38,955 nt of DNA, from positions 1 to 38,955 of IMG/VR virus record IMGVR_UViG_3300043466_004445. One strand, written 5' to 3'. Position 1 is the stretch's first letter. Each line of letters opens with the position of its first letter. Below the pieces are notes generated by a model. The model had not been told where the DNA came from. It searched no databases and worked only from the letters and a program-made list of their open reading frames with translations. Below, piece after piece: positions 14,550 through 22,463 of the stretch. Source of the stretch: a virus. A program made the translations under genes and the position numbers.

Positions 14550-16379
14550 ATGGAGAGCAAAACACTAAAGAGTATAAGAAGCGGAGAAGAGTACGACCAT
14601 TTGTTCCCGAAAGCAAAATTGGAAGTCATCACAAAAAAGAAAGGCGCAACGGTAAGCGATACAGTTAAGTTTATTCCAAAGGTAGTTAGGGAAACCTTAT
14701 GGCAAACAGAACGCATCGCCCCACAATTAAAAGGAGCAACCATATACGACACATGCAGTAACATCTGGCACTTTTTGTATGAGCATGTGAAGTATAAAAA
14801 AGATGAAGATGGAAAAGAACAAGTACGTTCCCCAGCGAGGTTATGGCATGACCGCTTTCGGGGAGTGGATTGTGATTGTTTTACAACAACCGTACTAAGC
14901 CTTTTGCAACACCACAACATCAAAGGCGTGATGCGAATAACCAAGTACAAACAAAATCATTTTCAACACATCTACCCGATTGTACCAATAGGGAATGGGA
15001 AATACATTACGATAGATTGTGTAGTGAATGAATTTAATTACGAAGAACCATACACCGAAAAAAAAGATTTTATTATGGATTTAGAATATCTAAACGGAAC
15101 AGAAGATGACAACAAACTAAACGGCAATGTGGACGCACAGGATCTGTTTGGTTGGAATGACGAAATGGGAGATTTAGGGAAACTCTTTAAACGTCGCCAA
15201 AGCACTTCTGCAATGCCCGAAGGGAATCAGGGCGGAAAAAGCAAGAAAAAAGGATTCCAAAAGTTCAAAACGTTCGCTAAGAAAGCTCTTAATGTTGTCA
15301 ATAAAGCAAATCCCGCAACTGCTTTACTTCGTGCTGGCATCCTTGCCTCCATGAAACTCAACATTATGAAAGTGCCACAAAAATTAAAGTGGGCGTATCT
15401 AAGCGAAGCAGAAGCCAGACAAAAAGGAGCTGACATGAGCAAATTCGACAAGCTGAAAAAAATCCTTTACAAAATGGAACAGATTTTTTTCACGGCTGGC
15501 GGTAAACCAGAGAACCTCAAAAAAGCCATTCTAACAGGCAGAGGAAACCGAAACAAAGAAGTCAACGGATTAGGATTAGTGGACGGCTATGAAATTGATA
15601 TGTCGGGTATTAATGAGAACTCCAGCCTACCAACACTTTTAGGCGCAACGGTTTACCAAGATGAATTTGTAAATGGCTTAGAAGGTACTGATGGATTAGG
15701 CTCAGCCGTTGCATCTGGCGCAGCTATCGCATCAGCAACAACCGTAATGACTGCTATTGCAGCACTCTTAAAAGGCGTTGGAAATTTATTCCCGAATAAA
15801 AAGAACAATGCCGATTTTAAAGATGAAGGTGGTGGTGGTGGCGAAACATCAGCCGATACATCAGATAGCGGTAGTGGTGGCGGTGGTGGCGGAGAAGATG
15901 CACCGACCGCAAGAATCAATAGCAGTTCAAACAGTGGTGGGTCAAGCAACAGCAGTTCATCTGGCGGTGGTAATGACAGTTCTGAAAGTAGTTCACCTCC
16001 TGCAACTAATAACAGCGGTAATACCAACATGCAACGTAATGATTCGAGTAATTCTTCTCAGGATAATAGCAACGCAGAGGAGAATAGCACAAATGGAAAT
16101 GCAAATAAAAATGGGGATGCTGGTGGTGGTGGAGAACAGAAAAAGGGCTTTAAAGATTTTTGGGAGAACAACAAAAAATGGATGAAGCCTTTAGGAATTG
16201 GATTAGGTGCTGCAACGGTCATATACATTGGTTATCGAATGGTTAAAGGAAACAAAGAAACTGGAAGCACTAAAAAACCACAAGCCGCATTGAATGGCAT
16301 CAGAAGAAAACGCAGAAGACAAACAAAGGGAAAGCACAGAGGACAACATGGAAAAAAATCAAATGTCGCTTTAATGTAA
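14550..16379 (+). CDS. Transglutaminase-fold protein with disordered tail
   Basis: A 609-residue protein with an N-terminal transglutaminase-like cysteine peptidase domain (residues about 60-180). The catalytic triad is legible: Cys108 in FRGVDCDCFTT, His140 in NHFQHIYPIV and Asp156 in YITIDCVV. A Lys-rich helical region follows, then NGLGLVDG and VNGLEGTDGLG motifs, a hydrophobic Ala-rich helix, and about 120 residues of Gly/Ser/Asn/Asp low complexity encoded by GGT-type repeats. The C-terminus has a membrane segment (MKPLGIGLGAATVIYIGYRM) and a strongly basic tail (GIRRKRRRQTKGKHR). Such a domain could process or crosslink other operon products, several of which share its NGLxG motif. The role is inferred. 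Confidence 0.65.
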   Translation: MESKTLKSIRSGEEYDHLFPKAKLEVITKKKGATVSDTVKFIPKVVRETLWQTERIAPQLKGATIYDTCSNIWHFLYEHVKYKKDEDGKEQVRSPARLWHDRFRGVDCDCFTTTVLSLLQHHNIKGVMRITKYKQNHFQHIYPIVPIGNGKYITIDCVVNEFNYEEPYTEKKDFIMDLEYLNGTEDDNKLNGNVDAQDLFGWNDEMGDLGKLFKRRQSTSAMPEGNQGGKSKKKGFQKFKTFAKKALNVVNKANPATALLRAGILASMKLNIMKVPQKLKWAYLSEAEARQKGADMSKFDKLKKILYKMEQIFFTAGGKPENLKKAILTGRGNRNKEVNGLGLVDGYEIDMSGINENSSLPTLLGATVYQDEFVNGLEGTDGLGSAVASGAAIASATTVMTAIAALLKGVGNLFPNKKNNADFKDEGGGGGETSADTSDSGSGGGGGGEDAPTARINSSSNSGGSSNSSSSGGGNDSSESSSPPATNNSGNTNMQRNDSSNSSQDNSNAEENSTNGNANKNGDAGGGGEQKKGFKDFWENNKKWMKPLGIGLGAATVIYIGYRMVKGNKETGSTKKPQAALNGIRRKRRRQTKGKHRGQHGKKSNVALM

Positions 16380-16412
16380 AACAGAAAAATTAACCCTTTA
16401 AAAAAAAGAAAC

Positions 16413-17006
16413 ATGAGCAAAAAGAAAAGTAAAAAATCCAGTAAAGCGAAACAAGCGCATGTACTGGCATTAACCAAAAAACTAGATACTAAAGGCGACG
16501 CTAAAAATAGTGCCATTGAAGCGTTGAAAGATTTAGCAGTAGGTGTTATCGGTGGAGGGGTTGCGGGAGCAGCCATTGGTAAACCCTCACTTTTGGTTGG
16601 GCTGGGAACATCGCTCATTGGGCATTATAGCGGAATGCCAATGGCAACAAGCTTTGGACTAGGTATGATGGCTTCGGGAGGTTATCAAATCAGTTCAGGT
16701 GTCAATGGGCTATCAGGCATGGACGAAGTGAAAGAACGTATCAAATCATTTGGTACAAATATCAAACAACGTTTATACCTCGATAAAATCATCAAGCCGA
16801 AAGCAAAATCCGCAGAGGATGGCACAAACGGAATGGGAAACGTTCAGTATTTTAAATACCCCAAATCCGAAACGCAAGAACTCGATATGGGTTCGCTGGA
16901 AAACATCGAGAAAGAAATCGCTTATCTCGGTGAGCAATATGAACGCAAACAAATGTCTGGAGCATACGATGATATGTCAGGCATTGAGGATGAGAAAATT
17001 TATTAA
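16413..17006 (+). CDS. Glycine-rich membrane protein with NGLSGMDE motif
   Basis: A 197-residue protein. After a very basic start (SKKKSKKSSKAKQAH) come two Gly-rich hydrophobic segments (VGVIGGGVAGAAIG and LVGLGTSLIG to GLGMMASGGY), likely membrane-inserted. The motif VNGLSGMDEV (bases 16701-16730) follows, then a hydrophilic helical tail ending DDMSGIEDEKIY. Both VNGLxG and DMSGI recur in the transglutaminase-fold protein just upstream. No known family. A structural or membrane-shaping role for a particle is plausible. Confidence 0.5.
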   Translation: MSKKKSKKSSKAKQAHVLALTKKLDTKGDAKNSAIEALKDLAVGVIGGGVAGAAIGKPSLLVGLGTSLIGHYSGMPMATSFGLGMMASGGYQISSGVNGLSGMDEVKERIKSFGTNIKQRLYLDKIIKPKAKSAEDGTNGMGNVQYFKYPKSETQELDMGSLENIEKEIAYLGEQYERKQMSGAYDDMSGIEDEKIY

Positions 17007-17164
17007 TCCTCAAAAACCAAAAAGGGGCTGTAAGCCTTAACGTTCCTAATAAAAATCAATACAGTTTATGTAAACCCTATTTCAGATAATTAGTGGTACA
17101 GGAAAGCTACGCCCTTTTTAAAACAAAAAAATAAACCAAAGTAAAACCAAAAAAACAGAAAATT
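17007..17164 (+). other. Long leader before the candidate major structural gene
   Basis: At 158 bp this is by far the longest gap within the operon after 13849. It holds a short GGCT/AGCC hairpin near 17026, a GTTTATGTAAAC dyad at 17064-17075, and an A-rich approach to the ATG. No clear TAnnTTTG promoter was found, though a promoter or mRNA-stabilising leader would fit the location. Confidence 0.3.
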
Positions 17165-17887
17165 ATGTTAGACGTATTAGAAGGAGTAGAAGAATACAAC
17201 AACGTTGGAGCCTTATTAGGATTAGATGGCTTAGAAGGTAACGATGAGTTACTTGGCGCATTACGCAGAATGAATCCGATTAAACGCTTACGCACCATTA
17301 ACAAGTTAGCCAGTTCGGGAGCAGTTAGCAGAGGGTCACGAGCTGAAATGGAAAAACACTTTGCCGAGTTACCAGCACACATCAAAGAAGGTTTAGCAAA
17401 AGGCGATTTGCGTTTAGCCGACACCGTGATTTACAGCATTAAGCCTGTGAGTTCCAAAACGATTAAAATGTTTGAAACGCAGGATGATAAAGAAATCGGA
17501 TTACGCAACGTGTCGAATGCAAAATTACCAAAGAACCAAGCATTCTTAGTAAGTGGTATTGTGTTATTAGCTGGTGTTGCTGCCGAAATGTCAAAAGACA
17601 AAGTGATGGCAACAAAGTTCGGAGCATTAGAAGATTTTGCACCCATCACAAATGGAGAGTTCTCATTAAAGAGCAACAAAAAACAAATCGTTCCAGAAAC
17701 CAGCAACAACGTGTTCAAAACAAGTAATATGCACAACGTGCCATTGGGCTATTACAAGTTAGCAAACCCACGTTTAATCCACGATGACATCTTAATGGAA
17801 TTTACCGTTGAGTTAGGAACGATGGATGGCTTAGACCAAAAGACCCATTTGTTTGTGGGCTTACACGGAACCATTACTACTCCATAG
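17165..17887 (+). CDS. Candidate major structural (coat) protein
   Basis: A 240-residue protein. The N-terminal 90 residues are helical and carry LLGLDGLEGNDELLG. The C-terminal 150 look beta-rich: VIYSIKPVSSKTIKMFETQD, KEIGLRNVSNAKLPKNQAFL, and a last set of strands from MLEF-like DILMEFTVELG to LFVGLHGTITTP. Strand spacing and the LPKNQAFLVSG turn resemble jelly-roll coat subunits, but I cannot assign a family, and 150 residues would fit one jelly roll rather than two. A long leader before it and a 10-bp GC-rich hairpin right after it are what one expects for the most highly expressed structural gene. The best call is a coat-like protein; other beta-sandwich structural proteins are possible. 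Confidence 0.4.
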   Translation: MLDVLEGVEEYNNVGALLGLDGLEGNDELLGALRRMNPIKRLRTINKLASSGAVSRGSRAEMEKHFAELPAHIKEGLAKGDLRLADTVIYSIKPVSSKTIKMFETQDDKEIGLRNVSNAKLPKNQAFLVSGIVLLAGVAAEMSKDKVMATKFGALEDFAPITNGEFSLKSNKKQIVPETSNNVFKTSNMHNVPLGYYKLANPRLIHDDILMEFTVELGTMDGLDQKTHLFVGLHGTITTP

Positions 17888-17910
17888 TAGGTAACACACC
17901 CAGAAAATAA

Positions 17911-17935
17911 AGTCCGCTGCAATCAGCAGCGGACT
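17911..17935 (+). terminator. Strong hairpin after the candidate coat gene
   Basis: AGTCCGCTGC (17911-17920), loop AATCA, GCAGCGGACT (17926-17935): a perfect 10-bp stem followed by TATTA rather than a long T-run. It may act as a partial terminator or as a 3' mRNA stabiliser, raising expression of the gene just upstream relative to downstream genes. Confidence 0.65.
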
Positions 17936-17962
17936 TATTAAAAACAAAATAAATAAAACACC

Positions 17963-18346
17963 ATGTTAAAGCCAGTAAAAAAAAGATTCGATATACAAAT
18001 TACCACTGCTAGAGAAGCTGTCAACAAATCATTTGAGTTGGATAAAAACATCGAAGCGATTAAAGGTGTATTAGTGACATCAGATAAAGATGATTTACTG
18101 TATTACAGAGGAACACAAAAAATTGAAATCAACAACGCTGAGTTTTTTCCTGATAATTACGAAAGTAAATTATTGATGTCTGGCATCAATGTTTCGCCAA
18201 AGCAACGCTACTATGATATTGGAAGTGTTAGTCCGGGCAATGGAATCATTAAACTAAGCTATACTGACAATGAAGATGGGCGTACTCGTTTTGAACCATA
18301 CCGAGTGTCGTTATATGTGGATTGTGAAATGGAGGATGCGTTATGA
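17963..18346 (+). CDS. Small beta-rich protein, first of three
   Basis: A 127-residue, cytoplasmic-looking, beta-rich protein with no known family. Strands are suggested by KRFDIQITTA, EAIKGVLVTSDKDDLLYYRG, KIEINNAEFFPDNY and YRVSLYVDCEMED. Its plan (an early I/V..IxGV strand and a terminal VxLYV strand) parallels that of the next protein, as if the two were divergent copies of one small beta-barrel. The stop overlaps the next ATG by 4 bp. Candidate minor capsid or vertex subunit, by position only. Confidence 0.45.
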   Translation: MLKPVKKRFDIQITTAREAVNKSFELDKNIEAIKGVLVTSDKDDLLYYRGTQKIEINNAEFFPDNYESKLLMSGINVSPKQRYYDIGSVSPGNGIIKLSYTDNEDGRTRFEPYRVSLYVDCEMEDAL

Positions 18347-18867
18347 TACAAGAGCAAGTTATAATCACACCCATCCTCATTACCAAAGCTGGTCAGGTAA
18401 AACATTTCCAGATTAAACTACCAAAGACGGCTAAACGTATTATCGGTGTAGAATTAGGAGGAAGACTATTAGTTACTACGAAAGAAAAAGAAGTAATGCA
18501 AAAAGCTGCTGCTACTTCTGAATTTCAAACTGAAATACATTCAGTAAGTGCCGTAGAGCAAAATAGAGAAAACTACTTTAAACGAAGTACTGTAATTGGA
18601 GAACTAAAATTACAAAGCTGTGAAGAAGCTAACATTTTTTACTCTGGTCATTTGCAATCGGATAACAATATGGGCTATGGAGATTTTTCTCAAAATAGAT
18701 TCTGGAAAGTAAATCTATTTACACATCAAGCAATGGCATTTGAAGAAGTGGTGATGGTAGATGCAGAAAGTACCATTGTGCAGGGAGTTTATAAAGACCG
18801 ATTAGGGGAGCAACAGGAAACAAATGTCAATTACCTCTTAAATGTTTATCTGTGGTATCAACGATAA
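18343..18867 (+). CDS. Small beta-rich protein, second of three
   Basis: A 174-residue protein without a recognised family. The N-terminal VIITPILITKAGQVKHFQIK and KRIIGVELGGRLLVT, and the C-terminal VNYLLNVYLWYQR, suggest a compact beta-barrel with inserted helices. It is translationally coupled to the preceding gene (ATGA-type overlap), pointing to a fixed stoichiometry or a complex of the two. Role inferred as structural. Confidence 0.45.
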   Translation: MIQEQVIITPILITKAGQVKHFQIKLPKTAKRIIGVELGGRLLVTTKEKEVMQKAAATSEFQTEIHSVSAVEQNRENYFKRSTVIGELKLQSCEEANIFYSGHLQSDNNMGYGDFSQNRFWKVNLFTHQAMAFEEVVMVDAESTIVQGVYKDRLGEQQETNVNYLLNVYLWYQR

Positions 18868-18889
18868 CAAAATCTAAAGACAACAAAAC

Positions 18890-19228
18890 ATGAACATAGC
18901 ATTAGCCTTAGAATATATCCCACGCCGAATGAAAGAACTCGGTTACGGCTCAGACTACTACATACGCTTCCGACACTTTGTGTTACAGCCAAGCGAGAAA
19001 ATAGAAATTGATGCCTATAACCAATTCTATATTCTGGTAGAAGAAATCAACGATGCGAGTGTGATGTCTGACTTTGGATTATTTGATATAGCAGAAGATA
19101 AGACTAATGAACAAACCTACGAGCATCAGGGAGAAATCAAAATCAACAACTACGCTAACAGAATTAACCATATCCGATTCATACAAGTCATTCCAAAACA
19201 TAAACCAATACCAACTACAAAAGAATAA
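18890..19228 (+). CDS. Small beta-rich protein, third of three
   Basis: A 112-residue protein starting MNIALALEYIPRRMKELGYG. Segments KIEIDAYNQFYILVEEIND and INHIRFIQVIPKHKP are strand-like. No signal peptide or membrane helix. It lies 22 bp after the second beta-rich gene and 5 bp before the coiled-coil gene. Probably another small structural or adaptor subunit; function unknown. Confidence 0.45.
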   Translation: MNIALALEYIPRRMKELGYGSDYYIRFRHFVLQPSEKIEIDAYNQFYILVEEINDASVMSDFGLFDIAEDKTNEQTYEHQGEIKINNYANRINHIRFIQVIPKHKPIPTTKE

Positions 19229-19233
19229 ATATT

Positions 19234-20115
19234 ATGCCTATTCAATTTGACAATTTCGACCAGAACAAAATCGACCGTTTAAAAAATCACTTAACTGCAA
19301 TGGCAGAAAAAGGAAAAGCAAAGTTTTACGAAATTTTTGTAGACACTTTAAAAGCTGTTATCAAAACCGATGAAGTAAGTGACTTTGACAGCTACGAAGA
19401 TTACATGAATGCTGATACCGAGCAAATCAAAATCATCATTTATAATTCTGCACAATCTCCACGTAACGACCAATTTGTTTTTCTATTAAAAGCACGTAAC
19501 CGAGAAGAAGCCACAAACTTAGGTTTAAGCGGTATGCCGATTAAAAAATTCTCTCGAAATAATGTGAACGAATGGAGAGAGGAACAAAAGTTTAAAGGCG
19601 AACAGCATCACGAAATTTCTCGATTAAAACGTGAATTGGCAGAGCAACGCAGAGAACTGGAAGACAAAGAAGAATACATCGAACAATTAGAAGACCTAAT
19701 AGAGAAAGCAAAGAAGAACGGGAATAAAATCGGTGGCGTTCATTTAGGAGATGTGTTATCGGTTGCGTTTGAAGGATTGGTAAGAAGAAATACACATTTG
19801 ATTTCTAAAATACCAGCCGTATCGGGATTAGCTGGAATCATTGAACAGGATAATCAACGTTTAGAAATTGACACTCAAAAAACCACGCCAGAAACAGAGG
19901 TAAGTTTTAAAAAGAAAGAAGCCTCTACTAATCAACCAGTATTGAACGAACAAGAACAAGCCTTTATCAATCTGTTCAAAGAGTTAGAAAAACAATTTAC
20001 AGAAGATGAAATGGGCTTAGTGATGGAAGTGCTGGATGAATTAAGCAAAGACAAATCACAGTTACAAACGGTGTTGGAATTACTAAAAGACAACGAAGAA
20101 CAAAACGAAGCTTAA
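19234..20115 (+). CDS. Coiled-coil protein with beta N-terminal domain
   Basis: A 293-residue soluble protein. The first 110 residues form an alpha/beta domain (KFYEIFVDTLKAVI, QIKIIIYNSAQS, DQFVFLLKARN). Residues 125-165 are a charged coiled coil (HHEISRLKRELAEQRREL onward). Then comes a Gly-containing segment (GGVHLGDVLSVAFEGL) and an acidic, Glu-rich helical C-terminus. The organisation suits a scaffold or adaptor for assembly, and no catalytic motif is visible. Within the operon it separates the beta-rich group from the membrane and peptidoglycan group. Confidence 0.45.
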   Translation: MPIQFDNFDQNKIDRLKNHLTAMAEKGKAKFYEIFVDTLKAVIKTDEVSDFDSYEDYMNADTEQIKIIIYNSAQSPRNDQFVFLLKARNREEATNLGLSGMPIKKFSRNNVNEWREEQKFKGEQHHEISRLKRELAEQRRELEDKEEYIEQLEDLIEKAKKNGNKIGGVHLGDVLSVAFEGLVRRNTHLISKIPAVSGLAGIIEQDNQRLEIDTQKTTPETEVSFKKKEASTNQPVLNEQEQAFINLFKELEKQFTEDEMGLVMEVLDELSKDKSQLQTVLELLKDNEEQNEA

Positions 20116-20144
20116 AAGTTTAACCATTTAAAATTGATAATCAC

Positions 20145-20327
20145 ATGACAAAATTTAGCTACGAACTGGAGATAGCAGCCAGTAAAGAAAGCGAAGCAGA
20201 AACCAAAATAAAAGCCTTAACGGTTTTGGCTTCCAAACTGAGTGCGAAAGAATTAGAAAAACTCGCACACATCGTAAAGAACGACCCAGTAAAAACAGCA
20301 ATGGCAAAACAGGCATTAGGCGTTTAA
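20145..20327 (+). CDS. Small helical protein
   Basis: A 60-residue, all-helical, charged protein (YELEIAASKESEAETKIKAL, AKELEKLAHIVKNDPVKTAM) without membrane segment or Cys. No family recognised. It is 29 bp after the coiled-coil gene and 24 bp before the annexin-like gene, in line with the spacing of real genes in this operon. Confidence 0.45.
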   Translation: MTKFSYELEIAASKESEAETKIKALTVLASKLSAKELEKLAHIVKNDPVKTAMAKQALGV

Positions 20328-20351
20328 AAAATCAATCAGGTAGTAACAAAC

Positions 20352-21047
20352 ATGCAAAAACCCATTCCATATAAACACAGCAAGTCAGATAAAAATGACG
20401 AGATGAGCCTGAGAGAAAAATTACTCTGGTCGGTTCTTGGTGCTGCTGGTTTGACTGGTTTAGCGATAGTGGTTAAAAAGTTTGTCATTAATAAAATTGA
20501 AGATAAAGCACATGAAAAAAGTTTTGAAGACGGCACACCACAAACCATTGCCAAGCAAATCAAAATGGCTTTTGAGAATGATGGTTATTGGGGAACAGAT
20601 ATAGTAACGTTGAGAAAGGTATTAACAGAAATAAAAAGTAAAGCACAACTAAAAAAAATATTTGATGCTTACACAAAAGAATACCAAAAAAACCTATACA
20701 AGGACATGAGTGATGAATTGCAAACGAGTGAATATAACGAAATGCTGCAAATCATTGCTGCCAAGCCCGACAAAGAGGGACAAGCATCGACAACCAACCA
20801 ATACACCGCATGGGCAAAACGTTTGAAAGCTGCTTTTGATAAAACATACGGCTTTATATCTGGTACGGATGAGAAAGCTATTAAAGCTGTATTTAATGAA
20901 ATCCCCACTCAAACGGCTTTTATACAAGTAGGCAAAGCATACTACAAAGAGTTTGGAGAGAATTTAATTACAGTATTAAAAGGCGAATTAGAAGTATGGG
21001 AATACGGGGACTATATGAAAATCATTACAGCTAAACGAAAAGCATAA
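20352..21047 (+). CDS. Membrane-anchored protein with annexin-like repeats
   Basis: A 231-residue protein with one membrane helix (residues about 25-45, LWSVLGAAGLTGLAIVVKK) and two repeats of about 70 residues that read like annexin repeats. Repeat 1 (67-138) has AKQIKMAFENDGYWGTD, then IFDAYTKEYQKNLYKDMSDE, then MLQIIAAK. Repeat 2 (155-228) has AKRLKAAF, SGTDEKAIKAVF, AYYKEFGENLITVLKGELE and YMKIITAK. The GTD(E) turn, the AY..xY/F..xL spacing and the EL..xEY ending fit the annexin pattern. Annexins bind membranes via calcium; here a helical structural role near the membrane is equally possible. Related segments may occur in the next protein. Confidence 0.5.
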   Translation: MQKPIPYKHSKSDKNDEMSLREKLLWSVLGAAGLTGLAIVVKKFVINKIEDKAHEKSFEDGTPQTIAKQIKMAFENDGYWGTDIVTLRKVLTEIKSKAQLKKIFDAYTKEYQKNLYKDMSDELQTSEYNEMLQIIAAKPDKEGQASTTNQYTAWAKRLKAAFDKTYGFISGTDEKAIKAVFNEIPTQTAFIQVGKAYYKEFGENLITVLKGELEVWEYGDYMKIITAKRKA

Positions 21048-21058
21048 ATCATAAAACG

Positions 21059-21976
21059 ATGAACAATAAAACGAAAGATAAACAAACGAAACCAGCCGAA
21101 GCCAAAAAAGGCAGCGGTAAAAAATGGTTGTTATTAGGGTTGAGTGTGGCTGCAACAGGGGCGTTGAGTTATTTCGGTTTTCAATATTGGAAAAAACATA
21201 AACAAGGAGAAGATGAGGGCAACAATAACATGCCAGATACAAATGAAGAAACTCAATCAACTTATGTTCCGCCAAAGCCGAAAACACAAACCAACGCTAT
21301 ACCAAAAGATGCGTTTCCATTAAGCAAAGGAAGTAAAGGGGCAAACGTCAAAGCCTTACAGGAAGCATTAATATCCAAGTACGGAAAAGCTATTTTGCCT
21401 AAGTACGGCGCAGATGGCGACTTCGGCTCTGAAATGGTAACAGCTTTAAAAAAAGTTGGCTTACCAGAAAGTGTGAACGAAACAACCTTTAATCTTTTGG
21501 TAAAAGGCAGTAGTCCAGACCATGCAACGGTTGCCAAAGATTTGTATGCAGCAGCATTGACAAAGAATTTTAATAAAGCAATGAGTTTATTAAAAACGCT
21601 TCGCAACACAGAGGACTATAAAGCAGTCAGCGACACCTTTGTCAATTACCGCATCGGAAGCGTAAGACAAACATTAGTCAATGGTATGTTGAACAGCTTT
21701 ACAGATGCCAAACAAAAAGATGCCATCCGTTTAGCCTTTTCTAACATGGGTTTAAAATACGATGGTAACAAGTGGTCGTTAAGTGGGATTGATGATGCAA
21801 AATTATTAATCACGATTCAGGATACACAAGTTTGGAAAAATCCCAGAGCATCGGTTCGAGTGCCAAGAAACATGGTATTGGGTAAAGCCATTACCACTCG
21901 TGGAGCTTACACACTTTTTGAAAATGAAAACCAATATTTTTTGGTTCAAACCCAACACATCAAAGAACACAACTAA
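21059..21976 (+). CDS. Membrane-anchored peptidoglycan-binding protein
   Basis: A 305-residue protein with an N-terminal membrane anchor (KKWLLLGLSVAATGALSYFG) after a basic start, then a PG_binding_1-type domain at residues about 80-145 (LSKGSKGANVKALQEALISK, YGADGDFGSEMVTALKK). The middle (NFNKAMSLLKTLRNTEDYKA and RQTLVNGMLNSF) resembles a degenerate half of the annexin-like repeat seen upstream. The C-terminal DTQVWKNPRASVRVPRNMVL to YFLVQTQHIKEHN looks like a small SH3-like beta domain. It probably tethers the membrane to peptidoglycan, and it is directly followed by the amidase gene. Confidence 0.65.
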   Translation: MNNKTKDKQTKPAEAKKGSGKKWLLLGLSVAATGALSYFGFQYWKKHKQGEDEGNNNMPDTNEETQSTYVPPKPKTQTNAIPKDAFPLSKGSKGANVKALQEALISKYGKAILPKYGADGDFGSEMVTALKKVGLPESVNETTFNLLVKGSSPDHATVAKDLYAAALTKNFNKAMSLLKTLRNTEDYKAVSDTFVNYRIGSVRQTLVNGMLNSFTDAKQKDAIRLAFSNMGLKYDGNKWSLSGIDDAKLLITIQDTQVWKNPRASVRVPRNMVLGKAITTRGAYTLFENENQYFLVQTQHIKEHN

Positions 21977-21985
21977 GAACGCATT

Positions 21986-22441
21986 ATGACAACAACCAAT
22001 AATAAACGTAACATCAAATACATTGTAGTGCATTGTACAGCTACACCAATTAACACAACTATTGAAAGCATTAAACGGTACTGGAAAGAGGTACGTAAAT
22101 GGGGCAACCATGTAGGCTACCACTACATCATTGAAGCCGATGGAGATATTACACAACTGTTAGCTGAGAATAAAAACAGTAATGGGGTTTATGCTCACAA
22201 CAGCGAGTGTATCAATATCGCTTACATCGGTGGAGTTGATAAAGCTGGTAAACCAAAAGATACTCGCACCAAATCACAACAACATGCCATGTTCGATTTG
22301 ATTGTGAAACTAACTGAAACCTACAAAGGAGCAAAGGTTCTTGGACATAGAGATTTCCCGAATGTAGCCAAAGCTTGTCCCTGCTTTGATGTAAAAACTT
22401 GGTTAGCCAATTACACACCAGACATTGAACCTAATATCTAA
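21986..22441 (+). CDS. N-acetylmuramoyl-L-alanine amidase, T7-lysozyme-like
   Basis: A 151-residue Amidase_2 enzyme that cleaves the bond between MurNAc and L-Ala in peptidoglycan. Zinc ligands and catalytic residues are in the expected places: His16 in YIVVHCTAT, His46 in GYHYIIE, His121 in VLGHRDFPNV, Lys129 and Cys131 in KACPCFD, closely matching T7 lysozyme. It has no signal peptide, so like phage endolysins it would need a holin or the membrane-associated proteins nearby to reach the wall. It is 9 bp after the peptidoglycan-binding protein gene. Confidence 0.9.
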   Translation: MTTTNNKRNIKYIVVHCTATPINTTIESIKRYWKEVRKWGNHVGYHYIIEADGDITQLLAENKNSNGVYAHNSECINIAYIGGVDKAGKPKDTRTKSQQHAMFDLIVKLTETYKGAKVLGHRDFPNVAKACPCFDVKTWLANYTPDIEPNI

Positions 22442-22463
22442 ACAGCAAAAAGTCACTAATCAA

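Noticed and set aside
15653-16185. Long alternative reading frames on both strands across the Gly/Ser-rich part of the transglutaminase gene
   Set aside because: They are shadows of GGT/GCA-type repeat codons, give Pro- or Val-rich low-complexity products and have no start context.
17091-17123. A third CGGTCA-type regulated promoter before the candidate coat gene
   Set aside because: A GGTACA occurs at 17095, but there is no TTTG at the expected 28-bp distance.
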